Shown here piece by piece: positions 58,419 to 64,000 of a stretch of DNA of 64,000 nt. The DNA is taken from the NCBI RefSeq assembly GCF_001441615.1, contig NZ_LAXJ01000003.1, positions 186,001-250,000 of the forward strand, read 5' to 3'. The position numbers were made by a program, and so were the translations under genes. Within the stretch, counting starts at the first letter, position 1, and every line of letters starts with the position of its first letter. The notes below the pieces were generated by a model. The model was not told where the DNA came from and ran no database searches. It worked only from the letters and a program-made list of their open reading frames with translations. The DNA comes from Roseovarius atlanticus. Its GTDB lineage: Bacteria; Pseudomonadota; Alphaproteobacteria; Rhodobacterales; Rhodobacteraceae.

Positions 58419-59246
58419 TCAGAAGATGAAGTCGCTGGCATCCAGGTCGCTGAGGGACACGCCGTTGAGGATGATCAGATTGCCGTTTCCGGTGTCGATC
58501 TCGACATTGGCGCCCGCTTGCGTGGCCGCGCCGCTTGTGGCCGAACCGAGGTTCAGATCGGCCAGCGACGTGATCGAGGTGACCGCCTGAAGGTCGATCT
58601 TCTCGAACGTGTTCAGCGCATCGAAGTCGGCGACCGTATCCACCCCGTGGCCGTCTTGGAAGACGAAGGTGTCGGCGTTGAAATCTCCGAACATCAGGTC
58701 GTTGCCCGCGCCGCCGTCGATCGTGTCAAAGCCGGCATTCGCGCCGATGCGATCGTCGCCGCCACCGGCCTCGATCAGGTCATTGCCGATCTGGCCGTAG
58801 AAGGTGGTGCCGTCATCGCCGCCGCGCATCGTATCGTTGCCCGAGCCGCCGAACTGACCACCGAAGCCTTCGTAGTCTTCCAGCAGGTCGTCTCCAGCGC
58901 CGCCGAAGAGCCGGTCAAAGCCGCCTTCGCCGTTCAGCGTGTCGTTACCGTCTTCGCCGTAGAGGTTGTCGGCCTGCGCACCGCCATGGAGTTCGTCATC
59001 GCCGGTGCCGCCCTGCAGCAGGTCAAAGCCGACGCCGCCGAAGATCGTGTCGTTGCCCGCGCCGCCTTCGACGCCGTCAACAGATGTTCCGAAGTTGAAG
59101 CCTGCGTCGATCCAGTCGTTGCCGTCCCCACCAAAGAGACGGTCCGCGCCCGATCCGCCAAGCAGCGTGTCGTTGCCCGCGTCGCCATAGATCTGGTCTG
59201 CGCCGTCGCCGCCATCAAGATGGTCCTGATCGTTGCCGCCGCGCAG
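58419..59246. repeat. 828-bp repeat, copy 1 (C-terminal RTX module)
   Basis: Encodes the last 275 residues of the RTX gene and is nearly the same as copy 2 at 61253-62080. Counted by eye, the two proteins differ at 13 of 275 positions. DNA differences are few, mostly single bases. Confidence 0.9.
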
Positions 59247-61115
59247 CAGGTCGGCCTGGCCTTCGCCAAGAAGCGTATCGTTGCCGTCGCCGCCGAGTAT
59301 CGAGTCGAACCCGGTGCCTCCCAGCAGGCTGTCGTTGCCGCCGTTGCCGTTGAGGGTATCATTGCCGCCGAACCCGACGAGGAAGTCGCCGTTCGCTCCA
59401 CCGTTGAGCGTGTCCGCTCCCGCGGTGCCAAAATCGGTGATGCCGGCCATCGATTCCAGCTGTGCGTAGGTCAGCGTGCCATCGGAGAACTGGATGAATT
59501 CCACATCGTCCGAGATGAAATCGACGCCGTCGCTGCCCCGGATCACCAGGCCGCTGCTGCCGTAGGTGTACCCGTTGAACGTGAACCCTGCATTGGTCTG
59601 GGTGATCACGACGCTGGACTGGGAGGTGGCGAGCACCGCGGTATCGGTGCCCGCGCCGCCGATCATGCCGTCGTCGCCGGCGCCGCCGTCCAACGTGTCA
59701 TTGCCGCCTTCACCCAGCAGAACGTCGCTGCCTGCGCCACCGGCGATACCATCGTTGCCGCCGCGGCCATGGAAACCCTCGTCAGCTGCGCTGCCGAGAA
59801 GTGTGTCGTTGCCGTTGCTCGAGCCGCGTACCACCTCGATATTGCTGAGCGTATCCGTGAAGAGCCCGCCGAAATACGTGCCTGTCGCCGTGCCTGTCGT
59901 CAGGTTCACGCTGACAGCATCATACCCGTTACGGTCATAGCGGATGCGATCAACACCGCCCCCACCGTCCACCGTGTCGTTGCCGCCTTGTACGATGAAC
60001 GTTTCGTCAAAACCACTGCCGAGAATTGAGTCGTTGCCGGTACTTGTCCGCAGGTCAATGTCGTAAGCGTTGTCTCCGGTGCTTGTCAGGTTGAGCTGGT
60101 CGGTAAAGCCGTCCTGCGTGATCGTGCCCGCGGTAAGGTCCGCCGTGACCGCGCCATTGCTGAAGATATATGACAGCCGCGCGTAACCCGTGCCCGTGAA
60201 GTTCAGGTTGAAGGTGTCATTGCCGTCTTCGCCGACAATATCCATCCATTGCTCGTCGCCCAGCGTCACGTTGAACGTGTCGGCTCCGGTGGTGCCGTTG
60301 ATGCGCAAGCCTCCGGTTGTCCAGCCCGAGGCGAGCGGGTTGATCACGTCAATGATCGTATCGGTGCCTCCGGCGCCCGCATTGATGGACCCGGTGTTGT
60401 TGAGTCCGTTGATTGTAGCGGTGATCGGCGATGTGGAGAATGTGTAGTCAAGCGGCACCCAGCCGTCCACGATGTCCGACAGATCGAACGTGTCATTCCC
60501 GGCGCTGGAAAATATCGTGTCACCATTACCGTTATTTTCACCGGGGTTGATGGTATCATCGCCATCGAAACCGAAAAGAATGTCGGTGCCGAGACCACCA
60601 TCAAGTGAATCGTTTCCCTGGCCGCCGAGCAGGGTGTCGGCACCTGACGTACCGATGGCAGTGATCGGCTGCGTGATCAATTCCAGCAGATCCTGGATTT
60701 CTGACATGTCGTACCCGAAGCCGGACGCTCCGCTGGCATCGAAAGTGATCGGACCATCACCGTTGAACAGCGCGGCCAAGCCGCTCAGATCATTGTTCGC
60801 CTCGATACTGAGCAGTGACTGGAGAAGGGTGGTGATTGGCCAGGAGATGCCCGAGACTGTCGCCTGTACCACATTGTTCTGCGAGAAGCTGAAGCCCGTG
60901 ATCGTGCCTTGAACGGGGTCGCCACCAGAATTCACGAGCAGGTTAGTACCGGTGATCGTCGTGAACATTCCGGTATCGGAGTTTTCGAGTACGACTGTCG
61001 TGGTGACCTGATTTCGGGGACTGATTACCTCGACACTGTCGAGACTGTCGTTACTGTCAAAGAAAGCGTCCCCGAGAAAGCTGCTGTTTGTACCAAGAAA
61101 GTCGATTTGTGTCAC
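58419..61115 (-). CDS. Large RTX calcium-binding protein
   Basis: An 898-residue protein with no signal peptide, so type I secretion is expected. The first 150 residues are not repeat-like (TTVVLENSDTGMFTTITGTN). RTX nonapeptides lie near residues 157-190, 380-495 and 570-800 (LGGQGNDSLDGG, GGNDTVDGGGGVD). The last 275 residues are almost identical to the neighbouring M10 protease. The start is GTG at 61115 with GGAG seven bases before it. No catalytic motif was recognised; a cell-surface or matrix role is possible. Confidence 0.9.
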   Translation of the reverse strand: MTQIDFLGTNSSFLGDAFFDSNDSLDSVEVISPRNQVTTTVVLENSDTGMFTTITGTNLLVNSGGDPVQGTITGFSFSQNNVVQATVSGISWPITTLLQSLLSIEANNDLSGLAALFNGDGPITFDASGASGFGYDMSEIQDLLELITQPITAIGTSGADTLLGGQGNDSLDGGLGTDILFGFDGDDTINPGENNGNGDTIFSSAGNDTFDLSDIVDGWVPLDYTFSTSPITATINGLNNTGSINAGAGGTDTIIDVINPLASGWTTGGLRINGTTGADTFNVTLGDEQWMDIVGEDGNDTFNLNFTGTGYARLSYIFSNGAVTADLTAGTITQDGFTDQLNLTSTGDNAYDIDLRTSTGNDSILGSGFDETFIVQGGNDTVDGGGGVDRIRYDRNGYDAVSVNLTTGTATGTYFGGLFTDTLSNIEVVRGSSNGNDTLLGSAADEGFHGRGGNDGIAGGAGSDVLLGEGGNDTLDGGAGDDGMIGGAGTDTAVLATSQSSVVITQTNAGFTFNGYTYGSSGLVIRGSDGVDFISDDVEFIQFSDGTLTYAQLESMAGITDFGTAGADTLNGGANGDFLVGFGGNDTLNGNGGNDSLLGGTGFDSILGGDGNDTLLGEGQADLLRGGNDQDHLDGGDGADQIYGDAGNDTLLGGSGADRLFGGDGNDWIDAGFNFGTSVDGVEGGAGNDTIFGGVGFDLLQGGTGDDELHGGAQADNLYGEDGNDTLNGEGGFDRLFGGAGDDLLEDYEGFGGQFGGSGNDTMRGGDDGTTFYGQIGNDLIEAGGGDDRIGANAGFDTIDGGAGNDLMFGDFNADTFVFQDGHGVDTVADFDALNTFEKIDLQAVTSITSLADLNLGSATSGAATQAGANVEIDTGNGNLIILNGVSLSDLDASDFIF

Positions 61116-61252
61116 GCGATCACTCCGTCAAATTTGCTAGAACTATCAAGACATCTACACAATAGATTGTGTTCGGCACAAGTTTTTAGGAGGAGAAAAT
61201 CCACCTGTAGGGTACTTTCATCCATACGTTGTGGTATGGGCTGTTCGCGCAG

Positions 61253-62080
61253 TCAGAGGATGAAGTCGCTGGCGTCCAGGTCGCTGAGCGACACGTTTTC
61301 GAGGATGATGAGATTGCCGCCTCCGGTGTCGATCTCGACATTGGCACCCGCTTGCGTGGCCGCGCCGCTTGTGGTCGAACCGAGGTTCAGATCTGCCAGC
61401 GACGTGATCGAGGTGACGGCCTGAAGGTCAATCTTTTCCAGAGCGTTGAGTGCGTCGAAATCGCCGATCGTATCCACCCCGTGGCCGTCCTGGAAGACAA
61501 AGGTGTCAGCGTTGAAATCCCCGAACATCAGGTCGTTGCCCGCACCGCCGTCGATCGTGTCGAAACCTGCATTCGCGCCGATGCGATCGTCGCCGCCGCC
61601 CGCCTCGATCAGGTCATTGCCGATCTGGCCGTAGAAGGTGGTGCCGTCATCGCCGCCGCGCATCGTATCGTTGCCCGAGCCGCCGAACTGACCTCCGAAG
61701 CCTTCGTAGTCTTCCAGCAGGTCGTCCCCGGCGCCGCCGAACAGCCGGTCAAAGCCGGCTTCGCCGTTCAACGTGTCGTTGCCGTCTTCGCCGTAGAGGT
61801 TGTCGGCCTGCGCACCGCCATGGAGTTCGTCATCGCCGGTGCCGCCCTGCAGCAGGTCAAAGCCGACGCCGCCGAAGATCGTGTCGTTGCCCGCGCCGCC
61901 CTCGACCCCGTCAACAGACGTTCCGAAGTTGAAGCCTGCATCAATCCAGTCGTCGCCGTCGCCGCCATAGAGACGGTCCGCGCCCGATCCGCCAAGCAGC
62001 GTGTCGTTGCCCGCGTCGCCATAAATCTGGTCGGCGCCGTCGCCGCCATCGAGGTGGTCCTGATCGTTACCGCCGCTCAG
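61253..62080. repeat. 828-bp repeat, copy 2 (C-terminal RTX module)
   Basis: The second copy of the module at 58419-59246, in the same orientation, forming the end of the M10 protease gene. It includes DDWIDAGFNFGTSVDGVEG, FGGQFGGSGNDTMRGG and the AVTSITSLADLNLG segment near the C-terminus. Confidence 0.9.
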
Positions 62081-63631
62081 GAAGTCGGCGAGGTCGCCGC
62101 CGTCCAGTTCGTCGTCGCCATCGCCGCCTTCGATCGTGTCGAACCCGGTGCCGCCATGGATCGTGTCGTTTCCTTCCCCGCCATTCACGCTGTCCTGCCC
62201 TGCGTTGGCAATGATGGAATTGGCCGCTGCGTTGCCGGTGATCGTGTCGTTGCCGGCACCTGTCATGAGGTTCTCGATGACCGTTCCGACCGCGATACCG
62301 ATCTGACCGATCCGGTTGCCGATATCCGAGAACTCTCCGCCCTGCAGGTTGAAGTTGGCCGCCCTTCCGTTGCCCAGAAAGCTGAGGTCCAGCGTGTCGG
62401 TGCCGCCCTGATCATACAAGGTAAAGGCCATGGGTGTGCCGTCGGTGTTCGGACCTGCCCTGCCGGTGGCGAGCACGTTGAACAGATCGTCCAGGTAGTT
62501 GCCGACATTCGAGTTCAGCCCGAAGGTGGTGTCGCCCGCGGTCACCCCGTTTGCGCCCGGGGCGCCGTACATTTGCTGGATCGCCAGAATGTCGATCATC
62601 ATGGGACCCGCCGCGTAGGCAAAGCTGGCCGGTTGAGTCGGATTGTCGGTCTGGCTGAAATACGACATCACCGACAAGTGCCAGCTGTCATTCGAGAAGG
62701 TGGCGTTGTTGGAATAGGTGACGGCCTGACCGTTGAAATTGTAGTCGCCCTGGTGGTTCAGGCCAAGCGCGTGGCCGAATTCATGCACGAAGGTCTGAAA
62801 TGAATAGCTGTCGAGCGTCGTGCCCTGACTGTTGAACCAGCTGCTGTTGACGTTCAGTTCCACGCCATCGGTGTTGTCGCCCATGTTGGTGCTTGTCGAC
62901 CCCGAGTTCGGGAAGAACGCGAACGCGCCAGGATCCTCGTCATCGACGGTGATCATCTCGTTGCCTTGCGTGCCATCGCTCTGGATCACGAAATTGACGT
63001 CAGCCACCATTTCCCAGGCGTCCATCGCCCATCGCGCCATCTGCTGACCCACCACCGTCAGGCCAGAGATGTCGACGGTGATCGCGGCGGCCTGCGCAGC
63101 CGAGAACGTGATGGGATAGAGGCCCTCGCCGACGATCAGGTAATCGGCGAGCTGGTCGTATGTTGCAACTGACGGCGGCGGTGGCGGTGTTGTTTCCTGG
63201 ACGCTGACCCGATAGCTGCCGGTCTCGGTGCTATAGGCGTCAGCCTCGATATAGTAGGTCCCGGTATAGCCTGCTGTGAACACCAGTTCCGAGTTTAGAT
63301 TGCTTGGGAAGCTGATATCGTCATTGAACGTGACAGGGTTCCCCGCGTTGTCGTAAATGGCAAGAAACGGATCGCTGAGAGTGATGCCGGTAAGCGAGAT
63401 CTGATAGGCATCGCCCTGTGTCAGGTCGATCGCGATCCAGTCCTGATCCGTACCCGAGGCGATTGAGCCGTTGAACGTGTCGCCGATCGACATGGTGTAG
63501 CTCGTAAATGTGCCTTCCGCGGCATCGAAGCTTTCCGAGATCAACGCGGCGAGGGGTCCCTCCGCGGGCTGCACGCCCGGGTCGTGGCGCATCGGATCAA
63601 ATGTCTGGGTCAGCCTGCAGATTGTACACAT
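61253..63631 (-). CDS. RTX M10-family metalloprotease (serralysin-like)
   Basis: A 792-residue secreted zinc protease. Residues about 40-150 look like a PPC (pre-peptidase) domain (DTFNGSIASGTDQDWIAIDL, AGYTGTYYIEADAYS). The metzincin motif HEFGHALGLNH is at about residue 284, with the Met-turn SVMSYFSQ following it. The M10 C-terminal region and RTX repeats follow, ending in a type I secretion signal. There is no signal peptide. The N-terminal MCTICRL is cysteine-containing. It may shed or process surface proteins; an exporter is not in the window. Confidence 0.93.
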   Translation of the reverse strand: MCTICRLTQTFDPMRHDPGVQPAEGPLAALISESFDAAEGTFTSYTMSIGDTFNGSIASGTDQDWIAIDLTQGDAYQISLTGITLSDPFLAIYDNAGNPVTFNDDISFPSNLNSELVFTAGYTGTYYIEADAYSTETGSYRVSVQETTPPPPPSVATYDQLADYLIVGEGLYPITFSAAQAAAITVDISGLTVVGQQMARWAMDAWEMVADVNFVIQSDGTQGNEMITVDDEDPGAFAFFPNSGSTSTNMGDNTDGVELNVNSSWFNSQGTTLDSYSFQTFVHEFGHALGLNHQGDYNFNGQAVTYSNNATFSNDSWHLSVMSYFSQTDNPTQPASFAYAAGPMMIDILAIQQMYGAPGANGVTAGDTTFGLNSNVGNYLDDLFNVLATGRAGPNTDGTPMAFTLYDQGGTDTLDLSFLGNGRAANFNLQGGEFSDIGNRIGQIGIAVGTVIENLMTGAGNDTITGNAAANSIIANAGQDSVNGGEGNDTIHGGTGFDTIEGGDGDDELDGGDLADFLSGGNDQDHLDGGDGADQIYGDAGNDTLLGGSGADRLYGGDGDDWIDAGFNFGTSVDGVEGGAGNDTIFGGVGFDLLQGGTGDDELHGGAQADNLYGEDGNDTLNGEAGFDRLFGGAGDDLLEDYEGFGGQFGGSGNDTMRGGDDGTTFYGQIGNDLIEAGGGDDRIGANAGFDTIDGGAGNDLMFGDFNADTFVFQDGHGVDTIGDFDALNALEKIDLQAVTSITSLADLNLGSTTSGAATQAGANVEIDTGGGNLIILENVSLSDLDASDFIL

Positions 63632-63818
63632 GTGGTCTTTGCTCGTTACTCTTTAAGTCCTCGACGCGGCTTTTCCGGCTTTTGCAACCTTCCGCGAAGG
63701 TTTGGAAGCTCGAACCTTTGCGGCTCTGCAGTGTTGCAAGGTTTCGCCGCTGTCGGTCTGGCGTCGCGGGGAATTTGACGATCCAGTTGGGCGTTTTTAG
63801 GGCAAAGATGCGGTGGTC

Positions 63819-63850
63819 TTGACTTATTGAGAATGACTTGCATATTCAAT
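63819..63850 (+). promoter_or_regulatory. Predicted promoter with overlapping Fur-family-like operator
   Basis: TTGACT at 63819-63824 is a good -35 and TATTCA at 63843-63848 a possible -10. A 25-base imperfect palindrome at 63826-63850, ATTGA-ga-ATG-acttg-CAT-at-TCAAT, covers the spacer and -10. The gene downstream is a metal-binding protein, so a Fur, Mur or Zur repressor would fit. Confidence 0.6.
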
Positions 63851-63879
63851 CTTACGCGCGGCAGGAAAGGTTATCCGAA

Positions 63880-64000
63880 ATGCATCTCTCACGACGTCAG
63901 ATCGTTTTAGGCGCATTGGTGGCGGGCACGTTCGCGGGCACACCGTTGCGCGCGCAATCGGGGCGTCTGTCAGTGGTCGCCACAACCGGCATGATCGGCG
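63880..64000 (+). CDS. Metal ABC transporter substrate-binding protein (3' partial)
   Basis: Only the first 40 residues are in the window: a signal peptide (MHLSRRQIVLGALVAGTFAG, cleaved near LRAQ) followed by LSVVATTGMIG. The VVATTGMI block is the usual beginning of the mature domain of zinc/manganese/iron binding proteins of the ZnuA/MntC/SitA (TroA) family. GGAAAGG lies nine bases before the ATG. The metal cannot be told from this part. The rest lies to the right. Confidence 0.75.
   Translation, partial: MHLSRRQIVLGALVAGTFAGTPLRAQSGRLSVVATTGMIG

Noticed and set aside
58518-62803. Long plus-strand open frames opposite the RTX genes
   Set aside because: They are antisense to RTX repeats; glycine/aspartate codons give alanine/valine-rich shadows.

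Overview
The window looks like chromosomal DNA of a marine alphaproteobacterium, most likely a Roseobacter-group member of the Rhodobacteraceae. The evidence is the high GC content, a MipZ-type division ATPase, a CcrM-type GANTC methylase, CtrA-type TTAA boxes, the split ATP synthase operon atpI-B-E-X-F, a DUF2793 protein, several sulfotransferases and many RTX proteins. The first and last genes run off the window.

Layout. Positions 1-4.6 kb hold the end of a hybrid histidine kinase, a DMT transporter overlapping a 5-formyltetrahydrofolate cyclo-ligase gene, and mipZ on the other strand. From 4.7 to 12.3 kb the minus strand carries a translation and secretion block, transcribed ffh, three GNAT acetyltransferases, chorismate mutase, rpsP, a small membrane protein, rimM, a sulfotransferase-like gene, trmD, rplS, rpmE. 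From 12.6 to 17.5 kb the plus strand carries an unknown membrane protein, a YbaK-type deacylase and the F0 part of the ATP synthase. From 17.7 to 29.4 kb are rpsO, a membrane-anchored RTX-repeat protein behind a triple TTAA box, a dehydrogenase with a LacI regulator, a YadA-like adhesin interrupted by one in-frame stop, tRNA-Arg(CCT), a BCCT transporter, a membrane protein with a winged-helix-like tail, two small secreted proteins, rnhB and ccrM.

From 29.8 to 58.4 kb is a large surface-polysaccharide region. It has complete dTDP-L-rhamnose synthesis (rfbC, rfbB, rfbD, rfbA), GDP-mannose synthesis (manC), UDP-galactofuranose synthesis (glf), glycosyltransferases including a methyltransferase-GT61 fusion and a 1073-residue GT2-GT4 fusion, a KpsM/KpsT/KpsE-type export complex, and four sulfotransferases. 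I infer a sulfated polysaccharide containing rhamnose, mannose and galactofuranose. Three large RTX proteins that share a C-terminal module lie inside or beside it (36.3-39.0, 58.4-61.1 and 61.3-63.6 kb); the last is an M10 metalloprotease. The stretch 55.3-57.5 kb is clearly AT-richer than the rest and is probably acquired.

The window ends in the start of a metal ABC transporter binding protein behind a promoter overlapped by a Fur-family-like palindrome. Beyond genes, the most interesting signals are three abutting palindromes at 5679-5746, three hairpins in a row at 8596-8670, three GANTC sites within 38 bases before ccrM, and the triple TTAA box at 19207-19232. All calls come from reading the sequence; no database search was run.
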